Source: Lucifuga dentata (lineage: Eukaryota > Chordata > Actinopteri > Ophidiiformes > Bythitidae). From it: 64,000 nucleotides of DNA. The position numbers were made by a program, and so were the translations under genes. Under the pieces are notes generated by a model that made no database searches, had not been told where the DNA came from, and saw only the letters and a list, made by a program, of their open reading frames with translations. This document shows positions 25,160-38,400 of this stretch, piece by piece (position 1 is the stretch's first letter; the number at the start of each line of letters is the position of its first letter). Location: assembly GCA_014773175.1 (NCBI GenBank), contig VXCM01002565.1, positions 71,769-135,768 on the forward strand, given 5' to 3'.

Positions 25160-25512
25160 CAGTACCAAAATCTCGCCACTTCACTAAGGGTGACCAGGCC
25201 TTTGCCGTACGTGCCCTAACCCTAACCCTAAACCTAACCCTAACCCTAACCCTTCCCTGCCAGAGGATCTCAGATCAGCAAAATCAGTGCCTTCCTTTAA
25301 AACTCATCTTAAAACTTACTTTTGTTGTAAGGCTTTTTCTTACTGGTCCTAACTGTTGTTTGCTATGTTTGCTATTTATTACTGTTTTTATATGTTTTGA
25401 TTTGTTTTTATGACCATTCTATTTTTTTATTATTATTATATTCAATTGTTTGTGTTAAGCACCTTGAAACTTTGTTTTGAAAGGTGCGATACAAATAAAG
25501 TTATTATTATAA
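25160..25512 (+). mobile_element. 3' end of a non-LTR retrotransposon (LINE), interrupted
   Basis: The plus strand encodes the typical C-terminus of a fish LINE ORF2: PKSRHFTKGDQAFAVRA, then LPEDLRSAKSVPSFKTHLKT. A 3' UTR follows, ending in GCACCTTGAAACTTTG and GTGCGATACAAATAAAGTTA, then TTATTAT, the usual L2/Rex1-type tail. The segment that should read P-R-L-W-N-S between the two protein blocks is replaced by telomere-like repeats. The element is truncated at its 5' side. Confidence 0.7.
25209..25252. repeat. Interstitial telomere-like (CCCTAA)n repeat
   Basis: About seven CCCTAA units, one with AAACCT variation, the vertebrate telomere unit on its C-rich strand. They sit inside the LINE coding tail. 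Confidence 0.85.
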
Positions 25513-25973
25513 AAATAAAAGGTGAGAAGAAACAAGAAGAGATTCCCCATATGTGGTAAAGATGTGTCAACCCAGAGCCAAAAGTGAGTCACACACACTC
25601 AGTATGACTATTTGAACCTCTTAAATTGATTAAAGCTGTCAAAGCAGGTAATCTAACAGCAAACAGACTCTTCTATAAAGATATGAATCTCATTCTTCAC
25701 TAGACAAGAAAGGAGGAGGTGATTATGGAAGAGAGGAAGGATGAGACTGAAAAACAGGCAATATGAGAGAGGATTCAGTGATGTAAGGATGGGCAGATGG
25801 AGAAATTGATGAACAAAGATGTCAACTGGCAATAGAACACACTGAAAGCTCCATCTGGTGACCAATACGCCCCAGCAATGATTGTTTGAGTTTCCCACAC
25901 CCCGTGTCTGAGATTAGCTTTACATTTCCTACATGCATTATCCATCAAGTGGTGGGTACATGTCAGCCCTCCC

Positions 25974-26106
25974 ACCCACCCAAATTACTTTGATGCCACT
26001 GGAGTTCCCACAAAAGTAGCCTTTACCCGTGTCAAGCTANACCCACCCAAATTACTTTGATGCCACTGGAGTTCCCACAAAAGTAGCCTTTACCCGTGTC
26101 AAGCTA
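25974..26106. repeat. 66-bp perfect duplication around a single N
   Basis: Bases 25974-26039 recur at 26041-26106, with N at 26040. Non-coding; same artefact pattern as in the genes. Confidence 0.9.
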
Positions 26107-29100
26107 AACAAACACATATTTAAGCTATACACTCATGTTGGCAAGAATAATCGTCTCCTTGTGATACTACACACAGCTACAAAAATGTCTGGTCCCTGCT
26201 GACCACGGTCAAGAAAAAAACAAAATAACCTTCACCTCCAGCTCAGTCACACACACGCACACACACAGCCCCTTTGCCTGAGTGGATCGGTGCCGCTTGT
26301 TTCTCAGTTTCTGAGCTATAGGCCATCGGAGAAAATTTTGATTTGTTATGACTATAAAAATCTTCAAACTTCATCTTCTTTCTCACTGTACATAATGAAT
26401 GCTGCTGTTACAGCAAACCAAAATATCTACACCTCATCAACTTTAGCAAAAATCCTTGGAAAATTTTATGCACACGTGTGCTGTACTGAAATCGAGAAGT
26501 TTAGTGTGTGGAAAGTTACAGACACCCACGTAGGACTAAAGTACACAGGATGTTTAGGCTACTTAGAACACAAAAAAAAAATATTTCTTAATTAAAACAG
26601 AAAAATAATTAAAGTTTTGAAAAGCCTTTTTCCCAGTTATGCCCATTTTCTTTGTAACTAATTTCTCATAATTATAGATCTCAATTGTTTTGAGTCTCTG
26701 CAGAAATTTCCAGTCATCTGGCATCTACCAGGGGCTGCTTCAAGTACGACCCCGGTACATGTACCACAGTTTGAGAACCTGAAGCAGAATGCTGTATTAC
26801 ACTGTAGCTGAATATAAACACCAAAATCCTCAATGTAGACAAAATTTCTTTTCTATTCTGCTCTATCTTCACTTCCTCCATCTCTCACAGAAGGTGCCAA
26901 AATCCATTGAAGTCTACATCTCATTGGAAGATGGGAAATCTGTTGTATTCATATTCATTTATTTGTAAACAATATCAAGGCAGAAACCAGCTGTATAATT
27001 TGGTTAATATTTCACGAGCACATCAGAGCTGCTGAGGTTGTGTGAACACACTAAGGTGGGGCTGAGAGCTTATCATGGTGCCAGCTGGCACCACAACGTG
27101 AGTGTATTGGCACTCGCCACGTCAACACTCAGTGGCTATATAACATCACACAGTGGCTGAAAGTGATCACAGTGCTGACTGAACACAAAATGATTTGTGT
27201 GGTTTAGTACTGTGTTGCAGTGAAGGAATCATATTTTGAGTGAAAGCCTGTGGGATATTTTCATATTTTCCCAAAACCAATAACAGCAGGAGGAGAGATG
27301 CTGTAATGAACTGTGACACCTAAAACAACACCAAACAATCACACACATATTTGCTTCAGGGAAATGCATGCTGACAAACACATAGACATATGCAAACATA
27401 TGTATGTGAAGCATCTATGTGAGACAGTTATCGCTTTCAAAAACATAACATCAGCTCCCAAACTGACCTGTAGAATTCAGTGTAGCAGATCAAATCATTT
27501 TCTCACCCCGAACTCATTTTAATGGTCTTCATGTCTTCACACGTGAACACACACGCATACACACAACCCAGATACACACACACTGTACAGACATAAAGGC
27601 TGTTAGTGCTAGGCGGGTCCGGTAGGAGCGCTCGGGTGGAGTTAACTGCACCAGCAGCTGTAATTTGGTGACTGCTAGCCCTAAAAAAGGAACTGTTTGG
27701 CAGCTTGACTGTTGCCACTGAGCTTGGATGTGGTGGCGAACTGCTCAACATACAGAGACTTGGTCTGACCAGAGAGCAGAGACCAGAGGCCAGAGAGCAG
27801 AGCAAGACAGAGCGGCAAAAAGACTAAGTCCGTCCACAGCAGATGGACAAGTAGCCCACAGATCCACACCTGTGGCAGATGAACCTTGTTCAGTCTTAAA
27901 GTATTTGGTATATTCCAAAATGCCAATCATGCACTGGGCTATGAATGCAGACTTTCAACACTGACTGCTTTTTTTTTTTTAACCTGTCAAAACAGTTATA
28001 AACAGTCACCAAATTGAATAACTTTTTTTGTTAAATTGTAGCAAATCAAAAATTTAAAGGTCCAGCTCATGTATTTGTTATAATTTGAACTCATGCAAGC
28101 AATGTGTGAGGGCGTGCAGATCCCTGCAGGGAGGACGTGAAGTGACAGGGAAAATTGTGAGTTTTAACCGAGAATTATAAAATAAAACACTCGGTGCTCC
28201 GACACAGATGTTGATGGACAGACAGGTGTGGGACGGTCAACCCACAAGCTTGGTAATGGGCAGGCGGATGAGAAGGTCAGGAAACAGACAGACTTAAGCC
28301 ATCATTTTGACTGTCTGACCATTAAGCCCACAGCGATCTCACACTGTTTTCTCTGTACAGCAAAGTGACTCACAGTTAAATAGACTCATATAAATGGAGG
28401 TCATACATGGTAGTTAACCATCATTGACATGAGCTCATCACACAAGACAGAATGAGACCTGAGAGGAAAAAGGATCTTACTCGAGGCTGATTCATGTGTG
28501 TGACAAAACACAGGAAGGGAAAAATGGCACTTGATATTAAATTGTAATTATCTCCAGGCACAGTAAAATTTGTTACGCCACAATCCTGTAAACACATGTA
28601 AATCTGTGTGTGTGTGTGTGTGTGTGTGTGTGAGTTTAGGATAATTATGCATTGTTGCATGTAAAAATAGCCACTATAAATGCTCTGTGTTATACCTCAA
28701 TGAGAGAATAATGGTGCTCTGATTTCAGGATAAAGTGAGCGGGCAGAAAAGGTTTGCTTCTTCTCTATTGTCTTTTATTCTCATCGTCTGATGAGCACCT
28801 TGGTGACTCCTTTGCACCATCTAGTGTAACTGCATCAGAAGAGCTGAGATAAAAGTTAAAGCATCAGATGCACCGTGGACCACACAGTAAAACAGGTTAA
28901 AGTGAGGATACTGATTACATTTTGAGAAAAATATATCAGCTGCACTGCTAAATATCAAATTTGCAATATGAGAGCTTTAACTGAAAATGTGCATTTTGAC
29001 ATTATAATATCTGGATGTACTAAGCAAAGCATAAACTCTATATTCCTATATGACAATAGAATATGCTAATTATCAATACAGTTTATAGATACTTCAAGGT

Positions 29101-29587
29101 ATTTTAGGACATTTCACTTTCTATCACTATAATATTCATACAGTGTAACATTTTCTAGAGCATATAGTAATTCATCTTCAAAAGAAATGAGTCAAAAGAA
29201 GAGGAAATGAGAAAGTTGCACCAGTTTATAGGTGTAGAAGTTTGGATAGCACATAAAATAAAATAACCCATCTCCCCTACCTTTTGGATAAAATAAGATA
29301 TTAATTCCAAACTCCTTTGATTTCGCCCTCTGTGTGGCAGATTATCCTGGAGATAAAAACAAAACTATCCTATATTTGCATCACATTTAGGGATTATTGC
29401 AGTATTTCCCTGTGGTCCTCAGCCCCGGTCCCTCCAGCTCTGTGTGCCACAGTGGGCCGTGTGTGTGTGCTCCCTTCAGTCCAAACCGAGGAAATGACTG
29501 AGAGAGCCGGGGGGGTCGAGCCCATAAAGTTAATAAGCCAGCAAGCCAGCCTCCTTTCTCCCCTTTTTGGATGCAAATGGAGAGAGG

Positions 29588-29622
29588 AGGAGGAGGAAGA
29601 GGAGGAGGAGGAGGAGGAGGAG
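29588..29622. repeat. (GGA)n microsatellite
   Basis: GGA units interrupted once. The acidic open frame across it is a translation of the repeat. Confidence 0.85.
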
Positions 29623-31035
29623 AAGGGTGAGAGAGGATGTGGAGAAAAAAGGCCTGAGTGCTATTACAGTAGCTCTTACACTAAACACTACAATACAGTA
29701 GGAATGATATATAGAAACTGGATATATGTATGTATGTATATATATATATATATATAAACAAAATTGCACAGTGGGTAGACAACAATAACAGGAACATCTT
29801 TCAACAGTCTTGTGTAATACAGTAACACCAAACTACAGCCTTAAAAAATGACTGTTTCATCAAAAACAACATTATGAGGTTCACTTCAGCATTCATGACA
29901 GAGCGATTTGATCTGATGTGACTATAGCATCAGGTTTTCCTGTAGATGAGAAATATACAAATAAAGCTTTGAGTACCAAAACATTCTCCTTGTATTGTGG
30001 TTTTTTTTCCTTGACTTTTCAAAAAATGAAGATGAAGAACCTTGTGACTGAGGTCTGAGGTCTGTCATTACCATGTTTCATTGCTCTGGAAGATGATTTA
30101 GATAAAAGACATTTGAATTCAAGCACCGTCAATTAAAAGACAAGCTAAAACACAGCATTGTCTCAAACGCACCTCACACAATCACAGACTTCACCAGAGG
30201 GCAAGTGATCCGCACCGCCAGCGGGACCCAAACAAAGCCTTCATTGTGGCTCTTATAATGAAACTTCATCATAAAGAGCAATAAAAATATGACTTCAACG
30301 GTATTAAAACATGTTCACCAGCAGGGATGTACAATTTTTTTTTTTTTTAATTGTCATGGTTACACAAGTTTTTATAATGAATATTTATTGTTTCATATTT
30401 TTTCAGAACCAATAGGAGTTGGTCTACATAACGGTAATTTACAAAGTTTAATGATGTTATCATCATAGCAAACCTTGGACACCAGCTTACAGTCAAATAT
30501 GTCTCCTATCCTGCATCTCTGAGAATGCAAACATCCTGCCAAGCTCCACTCACATGGTGGCGAAAATGCTTTGCTGAGGCCGTGATTCCAAAATGTATGA
30601 TTTTTGCCTCTTCTCACGGTTTTCTGTTAAATTTTGGCAGGATGAAGTGTTCTTTCTCACTGCCCATTTGATTTCTTCTGTGACGTGCCAGCGTGCACAG
30701 TGAGGCAGAGAGTTTTGGCGAGCCATGCCATCTGGGAACTTTTTCGACTGAGGACAAAGTTGGCCACACAGACGTTTTGCAGTTTATCCAAAGATTATCT
30801 ATGAGCTCTGCTGCTGTGAGGCTTTGAGTGTCACAGCTTTATCATTTTCATCATCATCCATAATTTCTATTCATTTATAATCTTTTCTCTGAAGACATGC
30901 AGGGCAGATCAATGTCCTGCAGGGTTGCTGGCAGGGGACAGAGTTTTTAAAAAAGGCCTTTGCAGATACAAATTCCTCCTCTTCCTGCTTCCTCTCTCAC
31001 ATTTTGGAGCTTTTGTCTCTCTCTTTCTGTCTCTA

Positions 31036-31039
<4 letters not shown>

Positions 31040-31092
<53 letters not shown>
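31040..31092. repeat. (CT)n microsatellite
   Basis: About 26 CT units. Confidence 0.9.
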
Positions 31093-31095
<3 letters not shown>

Positions 31096-32334
31096 GTTAG
31101 GCTGATTATGGTGTTGGTCTGTAGCTAGAGGGTTTGGCATCCAAATTAAACTCTTTTTGTCCTAAGAGTGTTCAGCTCAAAGTGCCTGCAGAGATTAGCA
31201 TACCCACGTCTTAGCTCATGCGTAGGTGTTACTTGTGTGTGTGCGTGCATGTGTGCAAGTGTGCAGAGAATGAATATTGTCGAAGTGCTGTTTTTTGTTT
31301 TTTGCAACTGGAATTCAGCCCAAAGTTTATTTCAGACTCATTAGCGTTGCAGGCTACCAGCAATGAGACGTCAGGGCTGATGGCCGAGCGGTTTAGCTCG
31401 GCTCTCCTACACTGCAGTAAGCACATTCTTGTTGACCTCAAATAGCTGACCCCTAGCTCTTGAAACCAACCCCATGTCCAAGCAAAAGAACATCCTCACA
31501 CTTCTATCCTGTCAATCTGCAGTCATCTTCTTTTTTTTTTCTTTTTTTTTTGTTTATCTGTTCCTTTCAAAGTCAACAACAGAAATTCTTTGGCTGCTTC
31601 GCTACATGTGTGTAATGGGTTTATTTCATCAGCTAGTGCCCCCTTCTCATCCAACAACAAACACAGGAAGGAAGCTGCTGTCGCCGGGTCAAACAGGCAG
31701 ATCATGGGAGAAGAAAAGCATTCGCCACTCTCAGGTCTGCCTTTAACAAATGGGCTCTGGCCTGGCCTCTTCTCAGAGGGACATGACATCTGTTGGGTGT
31801 GATGGGACGTCGGTTTCGCAGTTTAGAATGTCGCTTTGTATGACGCATAACGGCAAAGTGGCAAGCTAGTCAAATTTTAAAATACCCCTAGTGACAGATT
31901 GTAAAAGGGGAGGTTTTTAGCCTTTAAGTCCACAGCTGAAGTATCCAGCTGTGGATAACTAGAAAGATGCACTAATGCAGTTTGCTCTGTGTGACGCTTC
32001 TGTTCTGCCTGTACGTGCAGGAGCAGGAGTGTAAATGTGGCCATGCGGTTTCTTAGATGTAATGTGCCCTCTGCAAAATAACTGCACAATTATGGAGAAT
32101 GGAGACTGTACCACATGCACAGGACTGAAGGCAGAAATGTAACATGTGATTACACGCCCATGCAGAGAGTGAAAAGCAAATGTGTGTGTTCATGTTACAT
32201 ATTTGGATCATGCATGTGCTGTGTATGCTTTTCATAAACTCCTTGCTTCGCTGTTTTTTTCCTCTGGATACCCCGGTTTTATTCTCCCTCACACATCTCT
32301 CTTTTTAGCTTTCTGTCTTGTTCCTGTATCTATC

Positions 32335-32336
<2 letters not shown>

Positions 32337-32371
<35 letters not shown>
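32337..32371. repeat. (CT)n microsatellite
   Basis: About 17 CT units. Confidence 0.9.
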
Positions 32372-32374
<3 letters not shown>

Positions 32375-33599
32375 GTGTTTGTAACTCAAGTGTCTGCAGG
32401 AGGCCTTCTGTTCTTCATTTAGCGCAGCAAAGACACGGTTCTCTGTTGAAACATTACATCTAGAGTCAGCTATAGTCGACACAGCAAGTGTGCTGCCTGT
32501 GAATTACGACTTTATATGCCAAGCACATTTCTACATTTTAGCATTTTAATGATACTCCAAACGACATACGGTGGGTGGTGTTGTGTTTTTTGCATGGATG
32601 GATTGAAAATTAAAGAGACACTGAACACTGAATCTCTGAGTTAAACCACATGCATCAGCTTCATTTTTGTATAACATATTTAGCGTAGATTCCTTTCTGA
32701 GGAAAAACGGCAACCCTAACCTTGTTGAATTGCATTTGTGCTGTTTTAATGCAGGAGGATTTGGTGTTGATGCTGCCAACGTGCTGAATCGAGGCTTCTT
32801 CAAAAAGATTTCCACCTCCTTCCAAACTGAATTATTCACTATAATACACAGTGAGAAGACTGAAAGAAACAGGATATAATGGAATTATTGATCCAGAACA
32901 GCAACAGGAGAGAGTGCAGGAAGATCTGTCCTTTTTCTTCCGTTTCTGTTTGGTTTTCATCAAGATTGCTTAAATAGAACTGACACACACACACGCACAC
33001 GCACACACATTCATGTGGCAGGAAAGGCTGACACTCACATCACAGAACTCAAAGAATCTCTGAAGGGGAGCTGCCGAAACCGTAGATATGCTGGGACAGA
33101 AGAATGGTGCATTGTTGGCTGTTTTGAAGAGTGGGGTGACAGAAAGAGAGGCAGAGAAAGAAGGAGAAGCTGCAGAAGAGATGGAGAGATAGTGGGGACA
33201 TTGCAGAAACAGCGAGAGAGAGAGAGAGAGAGAAAACACTGAGATCTGGGAAGTGATTTTGTCAATACGGTTGGCAGGACACCAGAGCTCCAGCGGCTTC
33301 AGTGGGAAAAGAGCTCTGAAAATGCTCCAGCTCTTTGGTTTCCTCCCTCTTTCTTTCCCTCCTTTCTTCTCTGTCTTCAATCCACATCTCTTATTGGACT
33401 CAACTAGATGTGAACTCAACTAGATCTTTCACTGATCAGTTTGGGAACTTTCTAAGAACAATCATTGCACTCTCTAAAGTCACCTCAGTTTGTCCCTTAG
33501 CTCCACTTGTTTCTCTTTCCCTGCAGCCCATATGCTGTACACTTTGGAGACCCTTAATCAGAGGGTCCCAGGCAAAAAAAATAAAAATGCTTGGGACAC

Positions 33600-34230
33600 T
33601 TTGGACTATTTTTCCCAGATGACATCCATAACATTACCTTATCCTGAAGTTATTGATGTGATGGAGGGTCTTCTGTTGTGGTGGTTGAATGAGTAAATGG
33701 TGTGTAGTCTTCACCATCATGTGCAGGTGATGGTGTTTGAGCTGTTGGAGGTGGATGGAGATGCAACTGCTTGAAAAAAGAAAAAAACCTATATAAACAG
33801 AGAGAGAAAATATAAAAAGGTGTGATATATCGCCATTAATACCATTAGTGTAACATTAGGGAAGATATAGGCACATAGATTTAGACAATAGTAGCCCAAA
33901 CAACCACTGTCCTTGGGTAGCTTACTAAAACAAATGTCCAGCAATGAGCAAAGTCAAATAAGTGGTAAAATGAGTCCTCTGCAATCAGGCTTACACTGTT
34001 AGCTTAGTCAGACAGCTAGCCTAGCTACCTCAATAGCTATTTCAGTTAACAATGTGAACTAAGTTAGCTAATGTTACACAGGGAAATGTTATTCCAAACC
34101 ATTTGACAAACTATCCAAGCTAAGTGAACTTGCTAGCTACAGTGGACTACATTTCTTTGTCATAATTATCATTTACCTCTATCCTGCTTCCTCTTTTCCT
34201 CTTCTTCTTGGAACCTGGGAGACAAATCCT
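33600..34230 (-). pseudogene. Degraded hAT-like transposon ORF fragment
   Basis: On the minus strand, two non-contiguous pieces resemble the N-terminus of fish hAT/zinc-finger-MYM-type transposon proteins. One is a basic start reading MKRICLPGSKKKRKRGSRIE near 34200. The other is a Pro/Ser/Thr-rich stretch with TPSPAHDGEDYT and TTTTEDPPSHQ near 33660-33760. Stops and frame changes occur between and after them, and no transposase core is seen. The assignment is from memory of family composition and is weak. Confidence 0.3.
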
Positions 34231-34235
34231 CTTCA

Positions 34236-34267
34236 TTTTTTTTTTTTTTTTNTTTTTTTTTTTTTTT
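34236..34267. repeat. Poly-T run with single N
   Basis: About 30 T with N at 34252. Confidence 0.9.
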
Positions 34268-34982
34268 GTCACTATTCAGTTCATCATGGCCACTCGTTTG
34301 CTCAAACTCTGGCGCTTCCGGGAAGCTCAATAAAGTTTAAAAAAAAAAACAAAACAAAAAACCTTCCACACTTTCACTTTTGGCGGGGTCCTGTTTGAGG
34401 GGGTTTCTGCATAATACAAACTACTCATCGCCCTTCAAATGTTTCAAAGGGGTTGCTGCATTGTCATTGCTGGAGGGCCATCGCTCTGTCGGGGATCCCT
34501 CAAAGCTTGGGTACCCAGGCTGCCTTGCCTGTCCTGTAGCTTCGCCTCTGCCCTCAATAGGGCCTCTTGACAGTTGGAGTGACCCCATAAATTTTGGCTG
34601 AACTGCTGATGGTGGGTGTTTATGTTGGAGCTCATCTGGTGATAGGGACCCTGCGCGATGTTTATGTTTTCTTTTCCAATGAACCCCCTTAAGTTCTCAC
34701 TGTCACCAGACATTTTCACTTTTCTCAGTGACCTCTGAGCCTCAAGACTTGACTGTCTGATGACCCTTCACACATGCACACATATCCCAGAAATAACCCT
34801 AAATTTATTTCTAATCACACATCCCCAAGACTCTAAAAAACAGTCCCAAGACCTGCTTTAGTCCATTTCAGTAGGAATATTCTCAGAATGTGCAACCTGT
34901 GGACAACAAAACAGAGTTTCAGTTTCAGATTTCACATTTATTATTCTCTATTATTCTATCATTTTCTAAATGGCATATTTGC

Positions 34983-34988
34983 TTTATT
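34983..34988 (-). terminator. Candidate poly(A) signal for the ECM2-like gene
   Basis: TTTATT (AATAAA on the minus strand) lies about 420 bases after the stop codon at 35405; another is near 34935. Motif evidence only. Confidence 0.3.
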
Positions 34989-35404
34989 ATATATCAAAAC
35001 ATGTCAGTGTTTTTTTATAATCAGAAATACAACACTTAAAGATTTTTTTGGGAGCATTTTTCCCATTTGACAGTAGAGCGTGACAGAAAACAGAAAGAGG
35101 GAAAGGGGGTGATATGTGGCAAAGGGACCCAGCTGGAATCAAACTCAGGACATTACAGTTTATATCCACATGTTAAAATAATTTCTCTGACTGACTTTGC
35201 AAATTATCAATTTCCTTGTGAATCCTGTTGGATTTCAGGATGTTGAATTTTTCACAAAGGAGAGAGTCTATGTGATATGACAGAGAAGGCATGCAACAGA
35301 AAAACTATCTCAGAAAAAGGTGTGTAACTGCATGTCATAATGATGAACATGCTTATATTTTGTGTATATTTATCTGAATGTGTATGTCTGCCCCTCTGTG
35401 TGGT

Positions 35405-38400
35405 CTACTGGTCTTGTGTATGTCCCTGCTGTGGCTGGAGGATCAGTCCCTGGGCGTCAGTCAGACAGGAAAAGGCCTTCAGGGGAATCTTCTCCACCTC
35501 CAGCAGATTGTTTTCCAAGTGGACCGAGACCAGGCTGGAGCCAGAGTTACGAGGGTGGCACACTCCCCACCGCCTCACCATCCTACAACAACATCGTACA
35601 CTTTAAATTCAGCTGCAGTATATCACAATTCTACACTTTTATAATGCAAATACTGTTTTCTTAACCTCTGCTTCTCAAAAAAGAGTATTGAGCTGTATTA
35701 TAAACGAACCACCATGTTTCTTTGAAATTGTATTAATTTTTCAATGTATTGTAGATTTAGAATTTTTGAGCATACAGATATCTGAGCATCCTGTTCTGTG
35801 TAAGTTCTGTGATTGGGTAGTTAGTGTGAGATCACTCTGTAACTGGATCATTGTTTCCAAGGAGGAATGAGATGAGTTCTCGTATCCATTTTGAGCATTG
35901 TGATTGGTTCTTTCATTAAAGGGCCTAGAGCACCAGTTTAGCCTGTTAAAAGGGGTACTGATTGACTTTTTTTTTTTTTGGCTGATGTACAGTATATATA
36001 CCAGTTTGGGCAGTTGACCTTGACAACAGTAAGAGAACAGTAAGGAAACTGTTGCTTGATCCTCAGCTTTGCATCAGATATAGGGGTTAGACATGGTCAA
36101 AGTCAAAATAAAGATGAAAATACACAGCTTTGTTATGAATTCCTGAAAATGGAAACAATTCTGATAAATACTCTTTTCACTCTCAGGCTCTGACACAAAT
36201 GACTCATGTTTGACAACTGTCATTATCTTCATCTTTACATTCACGAAGACTGTTGTTGAAGTGATCGTTAGCCACATTAGCATGTCTAGCGGCCATAGGC
36301 CACATGACAAAGTAACAATTACTGAAATAACATTTGAATATGAATCATTAACTTTGCAGAAAAACACAGTTCTACCTGATCTGGTTGTTGTCCAATCTCA
36401 GAACCTGCAGGTTCTTAAACTGTCGAATGGCGCGAGGGACATCCCCCAGGCGGTTATTGTCCAATAGGAGCTCAAGAAGTGAGCGGTATGTTCCAACAAA
36501 AGAAATTCGCTCTAGACCCTCATTGCCTAGGGCATTGTGGGATAGATGGAGGGACTGAAGACCGGGCCGCATGTGACGGAACGTGAAGGCAGGGATGTGG
36601 CTGATGTCGTTGTATTGTAGGGTCAGTTTACGGAGTGAACGGGGCAGGTTCATGGGGACTGAGGTGAGCTGGTTGTGAGACAGATCCAAGGTTTCCAGAG
36701 AGCTGAGGAGAAGAAAGACAGAGCAATTATGAGTCCAAGAAAGATAGAAAGATCTATTAAAAACACTATCACTCTAGATATTTTACAAATGTCTGTGTGA
36801 GAGAGGGGAGGAGGAGGAGTATCACATTCAAAGACCAAATCTGCAGGAAGCTCAGGAGAGGCTGACTAATGGATCAGGCCCAGGATCTGACAACTTTCAG
36901 AAGCACTTTACATTGCTCCAGGTTAGACATAATGATGGTTGCCCACTTCCACTTTGATTCCAGAGGTTTTAACTGGAGAAGACCTAATGTTTATAGTTAC
37001 CGTCTGGACTCCTGCACAGCACGGTTGGGGAGGCAGGGAATTAGGAGTGCAGAGTGGAAGACTAGGCTGCAGGGAATCATGGGGAGGAAGAAGAGAGAAA
37101 ATAATGGGGCCTGGGGAGGGAAAATGAAAGGGAGCATATGGTGGTTTGAGGGGGAGTTTGGGGCTGATGGGGGATANTGGGGAGGGAAAATGAAAGGGAG
37201 CATATGGTGGTTTGAGGGGGAGTTTGGGGCTGATGGGGGATAAGAAAATGTTTAGTTTGAGGGGGGAAAGAATATGTATGGCAATAATCTGGGGTTGCTG
37301 GAGGAGCAGATTTGGGGATTTGAGGCGAAGGTTTAGGATAAGGGTTTAGTGTTTTTGTTGGAAGGGGGTAAAAGATCCCACACAGCTGTTGTGAGTTTAC
37401 CACACAGCTCACAGCTGGAGAGTAAGCTCATTTCCTGTTTTACCACAATTCATACACTATACTGTACAACGAATCAGCTCAGAACACATCAGGTGACCAG
37501 CCATTGACCGCACGATACAGGGAAATAGGGACCAATGAGGAGATGGATAGTAGGGGGTTCATTGATGTGGTAGATGCTTGAACTGATTAAAATGAACAGC
37601 TCAGCCTTTCTGCAGCTCGTAAAGGTGACTTACTCCTCTAAAACCTTAATGCAGCCTCCTATACACCAAGACCTTTACATCAACTTTACTCCCATGAATT
37701 TTGGAACTCACTGTTGTATTTGTGGATTCTGGAAATTAGATGATTTATTGAGAACAATTACCAAGGGTTACAGCCCTAAATCGATGTAAATGTTAATCTA
37801 TGGTACACAAAGCACACAACATGACGGTAAAAGTCATGGATAACATCAGTCCTTTGTTCCTTTGTCCCAATGCTGATTTTACTCCACGGGCCAATCAAAG
37901 TCCAGAAATGACTTCAGGACTACAGTACATGCCTTGTTATTAATACACCAATAAACATTTTAGTGAAAACAAAGTTTTCACATGGGNGGGGGGGGGGGGA
38001 CAAGGGAGTGAGCACAATGACAAATTTTAACTCAAAATATACAATCATATGGAGCACAAATCAACACACACAAAAGCCTTTTGTTTATCCTACACAAGCT
38101 GTAGCAGTTATGGATTGTTGCAAAAAAAATTGTTTTCTGTTTGATTTTAAACTCTCAGAAAATATCCCTATCTCCATGTCTGGATACCATTTCAGACCAG
38201 TTACGTGTCGATCTCTATTCTAAATCATTTCCAGCAAGTTCAGCAGCAGTCCACTGCTGCTTAGCATCCCACATGGTATTAATGAGCAGGGAGACACACA
38301 GTCCTCTCCTCTCAAAGCCCTCCACCCTATACACTCCCACCCACTGGCACCTACACACACACACAGACACACACACCACACACACACACACACACACATG

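Larger units (their letters stand above)
22706..35404. other. Gene-poor region between bgn and the ECM2-like gene
   Basis: No protein-coding exon is supported in these 12.7 kb. The bgn promoter and non-coding first exon should lie somewhere in the left part but cannot be located by eye. Contents include CA repeats (24369-24435), a LINE tail with telomere-like repeats (25160-25512), a 66-bp duplication at an N gap (25974-26106), (GGA)n at 29588-29622, TA and CT repeats, a hAT-like ORF fragment (33600-34230) and a poly-T run with N (34252). The right end includes the ECM2-like 3' UTR. Confidence 0.5.

Noticed and set aside
29508..29757. Open frame with a long poly-glutamate stretch
   Set aside because: It is a direct translation of the (GGA)n repeat, with no splice signals or conserved flanks.
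31374..31410. tRNA-like A box (TGGCCGAGCGGT) suggesting a tRNA or tRNA-derived SINE
   Set aside because: No matching B box or foldable cloverleaf follows within the expected distance, so chance similarity is more likely.
34444..34719. 91-codon minus-strand frame containing QGPYHQMSSNINTHHQQ
   Set aside because: It is unbroken but matches nothing I know and has no splice or promoter context. It may be part of a decayed element.
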